Assembly: GCA_021780905.1 (NCBI GenBank)
Contig: JAJXXW010000042.1
Span: 62,001-126,000, forward strand
Source of the DNA: a bacterium
GTDB lineage: Bacteria; Verrucomicrobiota; Verrucomicrobiia; Limisphaerales; UBA11358
Direction: 5' to 3'
Length of the DNA: 64,000 nucleotides
Both the position numbers and the translations under genes were made by a program. The notes beneath the pieces were generated by a model. The model saw only the letters and a program-made list of their open reading frames with translations, made no database searches and had not been told where the DNA came from. Below, one piece after another: positions 16,497-25,850 of this stretch; the stretch's first letter is position 1, and every line of letters starts with the position of its first letter.

Positions 16497-17666
16497 TTAA
16501 TTGGCTTCCGCCAGCGTGAAGAAGAACGTCGCGCCTTTGCCCAGCTCGCTTTCGCACCGCACCGCACCGCCGTGTGCGTGGACAATGTGTTTGACGATGG
16601 ACAACCCCAGGCCGGTGCCGCCCTGATCCCGCGAACGCGCCTTGTCCACGCGGTAAAACCGCTCGAACACGCGTTCGAGCGCCTCCGGCGGGATGCCCGG
16701 CCCGTCGTCCCGCACAAAGATTTCCAGCGCGCCGGCGGCGAGCCGCTGCCCGCCGATGACGACCGCGCCCTGGGCGCGGCCGTATTTGATGGCGTTGTCC
16801 ACGAGATTGGCCAGCACCTGATCGAGCCGGTTGATGTCGCCGGTGGCCGTGAATTCCGGAAGCTCGTTCATCAGGGCCATGTGTTTATTTTCCGCCTTGG
16901 CATTCAGGTCGGCCAGCACTTTGCCGGCCAGCGCGCGCAGTTCAACCGGCTGCAAATTCAATTCGATCTTCTCCGATTCCAACGCGGAGATAGTCAGCAG
17001 ATCCTGGATGAGCAGATCGAGCCGCTGGGCGTTGCGCTCGATGATTTTCAAGAACCGCTCGGCCACCTCGGGATTGTCCTTGGCACCGTCGAGCAGCGTC
17101 TCGACGTAGCCTTTGATGAGTGAGAGCGGCGTGCGCAACTCGTGGCTGACGTTGGCGACAAACTCCTCGCGCGTGCGCTCGAGCTGCTTGAGCCGCGTCA
17201 AATCGCGGAACACCAGGATGGTCCCGTCGCGTTCGCCGGCGGCGTTGCTGATGATGGCGGCGTTGACCTGCAGCCAGCGCTCCTTGAGATCCGGCAGTTT
17301 GATTTCATAATCCAGCACCTGCTGCTCCGCCTCGACGCGCTGGATCAGGTCGTCCAGCTCGTGCAGGCGCAGCGCCTCGACGACGGTTTTGCCGCGCAGC
17401 TCCGCCTTGACGCCGAAAAGGTTCTTAAACGCGCGGTTGACTAGATAGATCTTCCGAGTGCGGTCGAGCAACAACAGCCCTTCCAGCATCGAGTTGAACA
17501 GCACCTGCTGCTGGGCCTTGGCGTCGAGCGATGTCTGCTGCTGCCGGCGCTGGGAAGCCTCAATTTCCGTAGCGCACTGACCCAGCAGCGCCTGGAACTT
17601 CGCCCGCCACCAAAAATGGAGCCCCACCAGCGCGGCGAGCGCGAGAATGAAAAAGAAGAACCACAC
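16497..17666 (-). CDS. phoR: Sensor histidine kinase, PhoR-like
   Basis: This 389-residue kinase has one N-terminal membrane helix (FFFFILALAALVGLHFWW), a PAS domain at about 57-150, and HisKA with the phosphoacceptor histidine near 175 in ANVSHELRTPLSLIKGYVETL. The ATPase domain carries DDGPGIP and GTGLGLSIVKHIVHAHGG. One helix, PAS and HisKA are the PhoR architecture, and the partner upstream is PhoB-like, so phosphate sensing is likely but not proved; no pst or phoU gene is in view. The start is GTG 17666. The gap to phoB is filled by an inverted repeat. Confidence 0.87.
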   Translation of the reverse strand: MWFFFFILALAALVGLHFWWRAKFQALLGQCATEIEASQRRQQQTSLDAKAQQQVLFNSMLEGLLLLDRTRKIYLVNRAFKNLFGVKAELRGKTVVEALRLHELDDLIQRVEAEQQVLDYEIKLPDLKERWLQVNAAIISNAAGERDGTILVFRDLTRLKQLERTREEFVANVSHELRTPLSLIKGYVETLLDGAKDNPEVAERFLKIIERNAQRLDLLIQDLLTISALESEKIELNLQPVELRALAGKVLADLNAKAENKHMALMNELPEFTATGDINRLDQVLANLVDNAIKYGRAQGAVVIGGQRLAAGALEIFVRDDGPGIPPEALERVFERFYRVDKARSRDQGGTGLGLSIVKHIVHAHGGAVRCESELGKGATFFFTLAEAN

Positions 17667-17674
17667 GGGAATTA

Positions 17675-17775
17675 TTTAGCCACAGATGAAGTAGAGATGA
17701 AACACAGATTTTTCAGACCGCCACAAAGGCTCCGGTCCAACTCTGTTTCATTTGTGCCCATCTGTGGCCGGAAAA
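17675..17775. repeat. Imperfect inverted repeat of GCCACAGATG words (phoB/phoR gap)
   Basis: The left arm reads TTTAGCCACAGATGAAGTAG and the right arm, on the other strand, GGCCACAGATGGGCACAAAT. It occupies the whole gap between the phoB stop codon and the phoR start, like the elements at 4093, 29210 and 30711. Being inside an operon, it would be transcribed and could fold in the message. Confidence 0.72.
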
Positions 17776-17777
17776 AA

Positions 17778-18458
17778 TCATTCCACGAAGCGATAGCCCA
17801 CACCGCGCACCGTGTCCAGATGCTTTGATGCCGCGCCGATCTTCTCCCGCAGACGGCGCATGTGGGTGTCCACCGTGCGCGTGTCAATCACGCTGTCGTA
17901 TTCCCACACGTCGCGCAAGAGCTGGTCGCGCGACTGCACCCGGCCCGCGCGCTGGGCCAGCACGCACAGCAGCTTGAATTCCGTCGCTGTCATCTCAATC
18001 GGCTTGTTTTTCCAGGTGACGATGTGGCGCGGCAGATTGATCATCAAATCCCCGAAGCGCAGTTGCTCCTTCGGTTTCTCCTCGGACTGGGAACGGGCCA
18101 GGATTTTTTTCACGCGCAGCAGCAGTTCGCGCGGACTGAACGGCTTGGTCAGATAATCATCCGCGCCCAGTTCCAAGCCGAGCACACGGTCAATCTCCGC
18201 CGCCTTGGCCGTGAGCATAATGATGGGCACCTTGGCCGTGGCCGGGTCAAGGCGCAGCGATTTGCAGATCTCAAAACCGTCCATCTCCGGCAGCATCACG
18301 TCCAGCACGATGAGGTCGGGCCTCTGCGCGCGGGCCTTTTTGAGCGCTTCCGCGCCGTCCGCCGCCGTGATCACAGCGTAACCGGCCTGCTTGAGGTTGA
18401 ACTCGACGAGTTCCACCGCCTCCGGCTCGTCATCCACCACTAAAATTCGCAGTTTCAC
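17778..18458 (-). CDS. phoB: Response regulator, PhoB-like (OmpR family)
   Basis: The 226-residue protein has a receiver domain (KLRILVVDDEPEAVELVEF) with phosphoacceptor Asp near 53 in LIVLDVMLPEMDGFEI and the conserved Lys in YLTKPFSPREL. A C-terminal winged helix ends SVIDTRTVDTHMRRLREKIG...LDTVRGVGYRFVE. The tail and VDTHMRRLR are characteristic of PhoB/PhoP. I use GTG 18458, which places the receiver strand at the N-terminus as in the family; a longer frame to 18539 would add 27 unlikely residues. It precedes phoR in the usual order. Confidence 0.88.
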   Translation of the reverse strand: MKLRILVVDDEPEAVELVEFNLKQAGYAVITAADGAEALKKARAQRPDLIVLDVMLPEMDGFEICKSLRLDPATAKVPIIMLTAKAAEIDRVLGLELGADDYLTKPFSPRELLLRVKKILARSQSEEKPKEQLRFGDLMINLPRHIVTWKNKPIEMTATEFKLLCVLAQRAGRVQSRDQLLRDVWEYDSVIDTRTVDTHMRRLREKIGAASKHLDTVRGVGYRFVE

Positions 18459-18536
18459 GCTGGGCAGTCTGTCACGCGGCGAATCGTCACACAATTTCAA
18501 TCCCGTGACAAATGGGTGACGATTGGGTGACAATTC

Positions 18537-18575
18537 CATTTACGATTGATGATTGCCGATTTACGATTTACTTAA
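18537..18575. repeat. ATTTACGATT words between phoB and nnr
   Basis: The stretch contains CATTTACGATTGATGATTGC and then CGATTTACGATTTAC, the same word family as 5205-5245. It lies in the divergent region between phoB and nnr and could overlap promoters of either gene. Confidence 0.5.
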
Positions 18576-18619
18576 AGGCCGCGCGTGAAAAAATCCTCAA
18601 CCCTCTAAATCATAAATTC

Positions 18620-20032
18620 ATGCCGATACCCGTCATCAGCCCCGCGCAGATGCGCGAATGGGAAGCCGCCGCCTGGGCCGCCGGCCAGACCGAGGCGGAG
18701 GTGATCCGCCGCGCCGGCAAACGCGTCGCCCGCCGCGCCCGCAAGCTCACGCGCGCCGGCGACACGATCCTATTTCTCATCGGCAAAGGCCACAACGGCG
18801 ACGACGCCCGGGTCGCCGCCAAGCAAATCGAGGGCCGCCGCGCCGAGGTGCTCGAAATGTTTTTGCCAGACACCGATTTGCTGCCGCTCGAAGCCGCGCT
18901 CAAGGAAAAACCGGCGCTCATCGTGGACGGGCTTTTCGGCCTCGGCCTGAACCGGCCGCTCTCCGAGGCGTGGCAGAAAATTATTTCCGCGGTCAACGCT
19001 TCTAAAATTCCGGTGCTGGCGATTGACGTTCCTTCCGGCCTGAACGCCGACACGGGCGGCACATTCGGGGCGGCCATCGAAGCCGCCATGACCCTCACGA
19101 TCGGCGCGCCGAAAAGCGGCCTGCTGGCGCCCGCCGCGTGGCCGTTCACCGGCCGCTTGGAAGTGGCGGACGACGTCGGCCTCGTCCCCTGCCCGCTCGA
19201 GTCGGAGTTGAACTGGACATTGCCGGCGGACTTTGAACATTTTCCACCCGCGCGAAATGCGGCGGATAACAAAGGTGATTTCGGCCATGTGGCGATCGTC
19301 GCGGGCAGCTTTGGTTACCACGGCGCGGCGGTGCTGGCCACGCGCGGCGCGCAACGGGCGCAGCCGGGGCTGGCGACGGTGTTCACGCAAGAAAGTGTTT
19401 TTCATCCCGTCGCCGCGCAGTTGCAGTCGGCGATGGTGAACCTGTGGAAGCCGGATACCAAGCTGCCGGAAAAAACCTCCGCGCTGCTCGTCGGGCCGGG
19501 GCTGGCGGTGACGGAAATTTTTTCCGCGCTGAAGGAGTTCACCCGCCGCCTCTGGCGGCTGGCGGCGTTCCCGCTGGTGGTGGACGCCAGCGCGTTGGAT
19601 GTGCTGGGCGCCGAGCCGTTCCAGAAAAATTTCATCCGCGTCCTGACACCGCATCCGGGCGAGGCGGCGCGGCTGCTCAAGACCACAGCCGCCAACGTGC
19701 AGGCGAACCGTTTGGCGGCGCTGCGGGAGCTGTCCCAAAAGAACGGCGATTGCTGGGTGGTTTTGAAGGGACACCAGACTCTGGTCGGGCGCAGCACCGG
19801 AAAAGTTTTTGCGAACGGCACCGGCAACCCGCATTTGGCGCAGGGCGGCAGCGGCGATCTGCTGGCGGGTTTCATTACGGGGCTGCTGGCGCAGCCGGCG
19901 TTGTCGGCGGACGTGGAAACGACCCTGCGCTACGCGGTCTGGCAGCACGGCGCGGCGGCGGACAAACTTTCGCTCACACGCGGCAACTGGACGGTGGAAG
20001 ATCTGGCGGCGGAGATCGGCAACGCGCGCTAA
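18620..20032 (+). CDS. nnr: Bifunctional NAD(P)HX epimerase / ADP-dependent NAD(P)HX dehydratase
   Basis: This enzyme repairs hydrated NAD(P)H: the N-terminal (YjeF_N) domain epimerises NAD(P)HX, and the C-terminal (carbohydrate kinase-like) domain dehydrates it. The protein has 470 residues from MPIPVISPAQMREWEA. Visible motifs are FLIGKGHNGDDARVAA and LAIDVPSGLNADTGG in the epimerase half. The dehydratase half has NKGDFGHVAIVAGSFGYHGA, VLTPHPGEAARLL and LAQGGSGDLLAGFITGL. An earlier in-frame ATG (18512) would translate repeat sequence. The epimerase residue runs KGHNGDD rather than the more common GNGNNGGDG, a small variation. Confidence 0.92.
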   Translation: MPIPVISPAQMREWEAAAWAAGQTEAEVIRRAGKRVARRARKLTRAGDTILFLIGKGHNGDDARVAAKQIEGRRAEVLEMFLPDTDLLPLEAALKEKPALIVDGLFGLGLNRPLSEAWQKIISAVNASKIPVLAIDVPSGLNADTGGTFGAAIEAAMTLTIGAPKSGLLAPAAWPFTGRLEVADDVGLVPCPLESELNWTLPADFEHFPPARNAADNKGDFGHVAIVAGSFGYHGAAVLATRGAQRAQPGLATVFTQESVFHPVAAQLQSAMVNLWKPDTKLPEKTSALLVGPGLAVTEIFSALKEFTRRLWRLAAFPLVVDASALDVLGAEPFQKNFIRVLTPHPGEAARLLKTTAANVQANRLAALRELSQKNGDCWVVLKGHQTLVGRSTGKVFANGTGNPHLAQGGSGDLLAGFITGLLAQPALSADVETTLRYAVWQHGAAADKLSLTRGNWTVEDLAAEIGNAR

Positions 20033-20128
20033 ACGGGAAATCACCCGTCGCGTTTGAAAACCACAGCGCCATTTTTTTCCGCCGTTTTGCGGCTGAAACG
20101 GAAAGCTGCAATTTCTGAAAGATGGCCC

Positions 20129-21169
20129 TCACCTCACCTTTTCCACCAGGATGCGCGATGGATCATTGAGGCCGAGCTGCAGCAGCCCGGCGTTGGTGTA
20201 TAGCTCGTAATTCAACCTGGACGGCGAGATGTCGGCCGTTTTCCGCTCCCGCGCGAGTTCCTTGAGCGCCAGCGTATCGAGCGCCACCGGGTCGCGGCCC
20301 AGCCATAACTGGTCCAGCACGGTGGAATATTGGAGATAGCTCTCCGGACCGCCCTGACACTGGCCGAGCAGCGCGTCGGTGACGAGCAGCACCACGCGGT
20401 CGCCCACGCAGGGCAGTGCGTAGATTTCGGGCAGCGCCACGGCCAGCCGGTCGGCGTCGCCCTCGAACCGGCGGGTGTTGTCCACGCTGCCGAGCGCCAG
20501 GCTGAAAAAATGGCCGCACAGGCCGGCGTCGTTTTCGTTGAGCAGGGGCGCGACGGAAATGATCTTGGTGAGCTGCCGGCTCACGAGCTGGGAGACAAAG
20601 GATTTTTTGCCGACGCCGTCGCCTTTTTTCCCAAACTCGGAATCGCCCCACACCAGCGAGCCGACGACCGGCGAATCGGGCAAATAAAAATTGGTCGCGT
20701 CATAACCGGCCTCAACCGCGCCGGCCACGCGGACGCCCAGCTGCTGGCCAAGCTGGAAAAAGCCGGCGGCACGCAAGTCGTCCGCGTGCTTGTCCCAAAT
20801 GACGATCTGATCCGGCGGCAAACCGGCGGCGAGCAGGCCGCGCACGATGGCGGCGACGACGGCGGGCCGGGTGCCGGACAGCGGGCCGGGCAGGGAAAAA
20901 ACCTTGATGCCGACGGTGTCGTTGGTTTGGACCAGGCTTTGCCAGGCTCCGGGAATCGTGGCAGCGCGGGTCAGGGTCATCAGCCCGAGGTTGAAGGCGG
21001 CCGCCACACGTTGGTCACTTGCGAGAAAGGCGGATTGCAGGCCGGTGCCGTCCACCTCGACCACGCGGACAGTGGAATTCGTGCTGTGCTGCGGAAAAAA
21101 ATCCGCCGCAGTGGCGGGAAAACGGAATGTGCCCAGCACCGCCGCAAAAATCAGGCACGACCGACGCAT
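20129..21169 (-). CDS. Secreted DUF362-like protein
   Basis: From MRRSCLIFAAVLGTFRFPATA, a signal peptide, the protein has 346 residues. The body (NDTVGIKVFSLPG, VVAAIVRGLLAAGLPPDQIVIWDKH, LVSRQLTKIISVAPLLNENDAGLCGHFFSLALG, WLGRDPVALDTLALKEL) follows the pattern of DUF362, a family often joined to ferredoxin domains. No Fe-S cysteine cluster is present here. The conserved DPVALDxLA near the end supports the assignment. The biochemical role is unknown. It is divergent from the TPR lipoprotein gene. Confidence 0.68.
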   Translation of the reverse strand: MRRSCLIFAAVLGTFRFPATAADFFPQHSTNSTVRVVEVDGTGLQSAFLASDQRVAAAFNLGLMTLTRAATIPGAWQSLVQTNDTVGIKVFSLPGPLSGTRPAVVAAIVRGLLAAGLPPDQIVIWDKHADDLRAAGFFQLGQQLGVRVAGAVEAGYDATNFYLPDSPVVGSLVWGDSEFGKKGDGVGKKSFVSQLVSRQLTKIISVAPLLNENDAGLCGHFFSLALGSVDNTRRFEGDADRLAVALPEIYALPCVGDRVVLLVTDALLGQCQGGPESYLQYSTVLDQLWLGRDPVALDTLALKELARERKTADISPSRLNYELYTNAGLLQLGLNDPSRILVEKVR

Positions 21170-21274
21170 GGCAGCCGCAGTCTCCCGATCAAACCAGTTA
21201 AGTTTAAGATTACGGGGCAAATGGAGTTGAGCGATTCTTGACACTTTTAAGCGCGGATGTTACCACCTCGCCGG

Positions 21275-23059
21275 ATGTCCGTAAAAATAAATTCAGTTTC
21301 CGGCCCGATTTTATTGCTGGCGCTGCTGTTGGCGCTGGCCGGCTGCACGCCGGCCGGCCCGCGCGCGCTGCTTGAGGGCAAAAAATATCTCGACCGGGGC
21401 GATTATGCGAATGCCGTGACGGAGTTGAAAACCGCCACGGGCTTGCTGGCGACGAACGCGGCGGCTTGGAATTATTACGGCGTGGCGCTGCAACGGGCCG
21501 GCCAGCCGGACGCCGCCGCGAACGCCTACAACCGCGCGCTAGAACTGGATCGCGACCTGATTGAAGCCCGGCTGAACCTCGGCTCGGCATTACTGGATCA
21601 AAACAAACCGGACGCGGCCAAGGCGGAGTTCGTCGCCTACACTTTGCGCCGACCGAATGACGCGGTCGGCTGGCTCAAGCTCGGTTCAGCGCAGTTGAAG
21701 CTCGGCGAAATTGTCCCGGCGGAACGCAGCTTCAGCACGGTGCTGGGCTTGAAAAGCAGCGATGCGGAAGCCTACAACGGCCTTGGCCTCGCCCGCATCC
21801 AGCGCGGTCGCCCGCGCGACGCCGCCCAGTTTTTCACCGCCGCCGTGCAGGCGCGGCCGGACTATGCCGCCGCCCTCCTGAACCTCGCGACGGTGAGCCA
21901 CCAGTATCTGCACGACAACCAGACCGCGCTCAAAAATTACCGCGCTTATCTCGCGCTTTCGCCCCGGCTGGCCAACTGGGACGAGGTGAATGCCATCGCC
22001 GACTCTCTGGCCCGGACGCCGCCGCCCGAGCCATCCACGGCAAACGCCAAGCCCGGAACGACTGCCATTCTCGTGGCGGAATCAAAACCGGAAACAAAAA
22101 ATCCGATTGCCACCGCCGTGCATCCGGCCCAGCCGCCGCACTCGCCGACGATCCATTCCAACCGGGTCGAGCCGGTCGCGAAACCCTCTGGCACGCCGAG
22201 CGTCGTCGTGCAAGCCGACCGACCGATTGTCGGCGGAATTTCGGTGACGACCCCCACCCCGCCGATGCAGGTGGTGCAGGTCTCGCCCGCGCCAACCATC
22301 CAAACCGCGCCGCGCGCCAGCCCGCCGGCGAGTGAACCGGCCGGCGACCTGCTGGTGCCGGAACCGCCGCCCAAACCGGGTTTCTGGCACCGGCTGTTCG
22401 GCGCTTCCGGCCGGAGCAATGCCGGCGGCTCAAAATACACCGGCAATCTGACGCCGTTGCCGGGCAGCGAGAGTTCACTGGTGGCGACGACGGAGAAAAC
22501 CACGGCTCCGGTCGCCATCACGCCACCGGCCCCGGTGGATTTTCCACGCTACAATTATCTTTCGCCCAGCCGCCCCCACGCTGGCGACCGCCGGGCGGCA
22601 AGTGGCGCGTTCACCCAGGCCCGTTTGGCTGAGCAGGAGGAAAAATGGCAACTGGCGCTGGCCGGCTACCGGCAGGCGGTCGAGCTGGACCCTTCGTGGT
22701 TCGAGGCGCAATACAACGCCGGCGTGATTGCGCATCGGTTGCGCAATTATGATTCAGCCCTCGCCAGCTATGAGGTGGCGCTGGCGATTGAACCTGAGTC
22801 CGTGGACACCCGCTACAATTTCGCGCTGGCGCTCAAGGCGGCCGGCTTCGCGCCCGATGCGGCGAACGAGCTGAAAAAAATCCTGGCCGCGCACCCCACG
22901 GAAGTGCGGGCGCACCTGGCACTCGCCAACCTCTGCGCCCAGTCGCTGCATGACCCCGCACAGGCCCGGCGGCATTACCTCAAGGTGCTGGAACTCGACC
23001 CGAATAATCCGCAGGCGGCGGACATCCATTTCTGGCTGGCCGCCAATCCGGGGGGATGA
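21275..23059 (+). CDS. TPR-repeat lipoprotein
   Basis: The start MSVKINSVSGPILLLALLLALAGCTP is a lipoprotein signal with lipobox LAGC. TPR motifs follow at about 30-235 (AWNYYGVALQRAGQPDAAANAYNRALELD and others) and again at about 430-590. A Pro/Thr-rich linker between them (about 240-430) is low in structure. TPR lipoproteins act as assembly scaffolds at the envelope; the partner is unknown. The whole chain is 594 residues. The downstream cvpA frame follows within 50 bases, so co-transcription is likely. Confidence 0.82.
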   Translation: MSVKINSVSGPILLLALLLALAGCTPAGPRALLEGKKYLDRGDYANAVTELKTATGLLATNAAAWNYYGVALQRAGQPDAAANAYNRALELDRDLIEARLNLGSALLDQNKPDAAKAEFVAYTLRRPNDAVGWLKLGSAQLKLGEIVPAERSFSTVLGLKSSDAEAYNGLGLARIQRGRPRDAAQFFTAAVQARPDYAAALLNLATVSHQYLHDNQTALKNYRAYLALSPRLANWDEVNAIADSLARTPPPEPSTANAKPGTTAILVAESKPETKNPIATAVHPAQPPHSPTIHSNRVEPVAKPSGTPSVVVQADRPIVGGISVTTPTPPMQVVQVSPAPTIQTAPRASPPASEPAGDLLVPEPPPKPGFWHRLFGASGRSNAGGSKYTGNLTPLPGSESSLVATTEKTTAPVAITPPAPVDFPRYNYLSPSRPHAGDRRAASGAFTQARLAEQEEKWQLALAGYRQAVELDPSWFEAQYNAGVIAHRLRNYDSALASYEVALAIEPESVDTRYNFALALKAAGFAPDAANELKKILAAHPTEVRAHLALANLCAQSLHDPAQARRHYLKVLELDPNNPQAADIHFWLAANPGG

Positions 23060-23100
23060 TTTGGCTGGCATTTCCGGCCGGACAGTTTAATGATGGGACC

Positions 23101-23802
23101 ATGATTGCTGCCGCAATGCAAAATTCTGCCTCGGGCAAACTTTTCTTTAACTGGTTTGACTTGGCGCTAGTGCTCGTCATCATTTTCGGGTTCTGGCGCG
23201 GACGCAAGCACGGCATGACCAAGGAGTGTCTCCCGTTTCTGCAATGGGTGGTCATGATTGGGATTGGCGCCCTTGGCTACCAGCCGCTCGGCGATTTTTT
23301 GCAACAGCACGGTTACATCCAAGCCGTATTGGGCCGGAGTATGGACTCCAAAACCACCGCCTACGTCGCCAGCTACCTCACCATTACCCTGCTCCTGCTC
23401 GGACTGTTTTCCATGATCAAATGGAAACTGCGGCCCAATCTCGAGGGCAGTAATTTCTTCGGCTCCAGTGAGTATTACCTCGGCATGGTGTGCGGGGTGA
23501 TCCGGTGCCTTGGCATTCTCATTTTTGGGCTGGCGCTGCTCAACGCGCCGTATTATTCCCCGGCGGAAATTGCGGCAATCAAGCTCTACAAGCTGAACGC
23601 CTATGCCGCCGGCGGCCACGTCCAAGGCATGGAGAATAACACGGGCGATTTTATTCCCAGCACTTACGAAGTGCAGGACAGCGTCTTCAAGCAGTCGCTC
23701 ATCGGGCCGTTTATCAAAGACAAATTGTCCCTGCTGCTGGTGAACACGACCGGCCCGGGCGGCCCGGCGGCCAAGCCGGCTGTCATTTCCATCGGCAACT
23801 GA
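23101..23802 (+). CDS. CvpA-family membrane protein
   Basis: The 233-residue protein begins MIAAAMQNSASG and contains the CvpA core: FNWFDLALVLVIIFGFWRGRKHGMTKE and about four membrane helices to residue 155. CvpA proteins are needed for colicin V production and are linked to envelope integrity and bile resistance in enterobacteria. The C-terminal 70 residues (from IKLYKLNAYAAGGHVQG) are a soluble tail. It sits immediately upstream of dnaG, 21 bases apart. Confidence 0.72.
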   Translation: MIAAAMQNSASGKLFFNWFDLALVLVIIFGFWRGRKHGMTKECLPFLQWVVMIGIGALGYQPLGDFLQQHGYIQAVLGRSMDSKTTAYVASYLTITLLLLGLFSMIKWKLRPNLEGSNFFGSSEYYLGMVCGVIRCLGILIFGLALLNAPYYSPAEIAAIKLYKLNAYAAGGHVQGMENNTGDFIPSTYEVQDSVFKQSLIGPFIKDKLSLLLVNTTGPGGPAAKPAVISIGN

Positions 23803-23823
23803 TGGATTACGCGCGGCTTTGTC

Positions 23824-25635
23824 ATGGCCGGTTTCCTCTCTCCCGCCACGCGCGAACAGATTCGCGCCGCCAGCGACATCGTGGATGTCATCGGCTCCTA
23901 TCTGCCGCTCAAAAAAAACGGCGCGAACTTCACCGCGCTCTGCCCGTTTCACAAGGAAAAAACACCGAGCTTCAACGTCAATCCACACAAGCAAATTTTT
24001 CACTGCTTCGGTTGTCACAAGGGCGGCGACGTTTTCACGTTCGTCAAGGAATACGAAAACATCGGGTTCATGGACGCCGTGCGGCGACTGGCCGAACGCG
24101 CGAAGATTCCGCTGGAATTTGAGAACACCCCCGGTGCGCAGGAATCGCGGCACCTCAAGGACCAGTTGCTCGACATCCACGAACAGCTCACGACGCGCTG
24201 GCAAAATTGCCTCGCCAACGAAGCCGCCGGCCAGTCGGCGCGCAATTATCTCGCCCAGCGCGGCGTTTCGGCGGACGCGATAAAACTGTTTCGCATCGGT
24301 GCCGCGCCGGAACTGTGGGACGACACGGTGAACTGGGCGAAGAGCAAAAACTTTCCGCTGGAAATCGTCGAGCAAGCCGGCCTCATCATCAAAAAAGAGG
24401 AAACGGGCCGGCACTACGACCGGTTTCGCGGCCGGCTGATGTTCCCGATTTGCGATGAGCAGGGCCGCATCATCGCCTTCAGCGGCCGCGTGCTGCCCGG
24501 CGATGAAAGCCCGGCGAAATACGTCAACTCGCCGGAGACGCCGATTTTCACCAAGAGCAAAATCTTCTATGGCCTCGACAAGTCCAAACGCGCGATTCTC
24601 GACGCCGGCTACGCCATCGTCTGCGAAGGCCAGCTCGATTTGATCGCGTGCTACATGGCCGGCGTGCAGAACATTGTCGCGCCGCAAGGCACCGCCTTCA
24701 CCGACCAGCACGCGCGGATTTTGAAACGCTATTGCAACGAAGTCGTGCTGTGCTTCGATTCCGACAACGCCGGGCAGAACGCGATTGTCCGTTCGCTCGA
24801 TCATTTGCTCGCGGCGGAACTCGCCGTGCGCGTGGCCGTCGTGCCCGCGCCGCACGATCCCGACAGCTTCATCAAAGCCAATGGTGGCGAGGCTTTTAAC
24901 GAACTCATTGAAAATGCCGCCGGCTTTTTTGACTATTACTTAAACCGCCTGTGCGCAACGAACGACATCGCTTCCGACAAAGGCCGGCTGGCGGTTCTGC
25001 GCGGCATGGCCGAGGCGCTGCACAAGACCGGCAATTCGGTTTTGCTCGACACGCACGCGCAAAAAACCGCGTTGCGCCTCGGCGTCCCGCCGGAATCCGT
25101 CCGTGTCGAGTTCAAAAAAAATCCCGCGCCGCCATCTGTCCGGCGCGCGAGCGAAGAAGATTCTTTTGAATCCGCCGAGCCGGAAACGAAAATTGCCCCG
25201 CCAACGCCCATCGAACTTCATCTGCTAAAGCTATTGCTGCTGCACGACGAACTGGTCGCCACCGCCGCGTTGAACCTGGAAGCGAACTGGATTTTGCATC
25301 CGCACATCCGTCAGATTGTGGATCTGCGTTTTGCCGCACAGGAGCACGAGACGTGGCACACTCTCGCGGAGTTTCTCGACAGTTGTGAATCGGCGGAACA
25401 GCGCCGTCTCATCACCGAAGCCGTGACTGAAGACCGGAAAATTCCCAATCCAGAAACGCAGCTCGCCGACATGGCATTGAAATTACGAAACCAGTTTTAC
25501 GACCGCCAGATCGGCGCGCTCACGCAAAAAATCAGCCAGCCGCAATTGCCCGACGATGAAAAAATGGCGTTGCTCCGTGAACAGATGAAATTAAAGGAGC
25601 AAAAGCGCCTGCCGCTGGCGATGCTAGAGAAATAA
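23824..25635 (+). CDS. dnaG: DNA primase
   Basis: DnaG lays down RNA primers at replication forks. The 603-residue chain has the N-terminal CHC2 zinc finger (CPFHKEKTPSFNV, then CFGCHKGGDV) at about 40-65. A Toprim catalytic core follows near 255-340 (YAIVCEGQLDLIACYMAGVQNIVAPQGTAFT and VVLCFDSDNAGQNA), and a C-terminal helicase-binding region from about 435. The Toprim first acid appears as VCEGQLD, the normal EG motif. The usual neighbour rpoD is not present downstream. Confidence 0.96.
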   Translation: MAGFLSPATREQIRAASDIVDVIGSYLPLKKNGANFTALCPFHKEKTPSFNVNPHKQIFHCFGCHKGGDVFTFVKEYENIGFMDAVRRLAERAKIPLEFENTPGAQESRHLKDQLLDIHEQLTTRWQNCLANEAAGQSARNYLAQRGVSADAIKLFRIGAAPELWDDTVNWAKSKNFPLEIVEQAGLIIKKEETGRHYDRFRGRLMFPICDEQGRIIAFSGRVLPGDESPAKYVNSPETPIFTKSKIFYGLDKSKRAILDAGYAIVCEGQLDLIACYMAGVQNIVAPQGTAFTDQHARILKRYCNEVVLCFDSDNAGQNAIVRSLDHLLAAELAVRVAVVPAPHDPDSFIKANGGEAFNELIENAAGFFDYYLNRLCATNDIASDKGRLAVLRGMAEALHKTGNSVLLDTHAQKTALRLGVPPESVRVEFKKNPAPPSVRRASEEDSFESAEPETKIAPPTPIELHLLKLLLLHDELVATAALNLEANWILHPHIRQIVDLRFAAQEHETWHTLAEFLDSCESAEQRRLITEAVTEDRKIPNPETQLADMALKLRNQFYDRQIGALTQKISQPQLPDDEKMALLREQMKLKEQKRLPLAMLEK

Positions 25636-25850
25636 TCAGAAAATAGTCCGATGGCAACTGCAAGAGAACAAAAATAGTTTCAGTAGTGTGCGTCAAGTTC
25701 TGCAATTTGGATTTTTGGTCGTGGTTTGGCCACTAGGGGACAGCCGCCGCGCCCCGAACGTCGTTCATCATGCGGCCGAAAGCACCGTTGCCCCGAAACG
25801 GAAAACGCGTCGCGAATTTTCATCCGTGACGCGCTGAAGAAAACTCCAGA
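25636..25850. other. Spacer between dnaG and the cytochrome gene
   Basis: This is the gap between two convergent genes. I see no frame with recognisable product, no RNA gene and no strong terminator hairpin. Confidence 0.4.

Noticed and set aside
23167..24855. 562-codon minus-strand frame opposite cvpA and dnaG
   Set aside because: It is antisense to DnaG with its CHC2 and Toprim motifs; composition is typical of a mirror frame.
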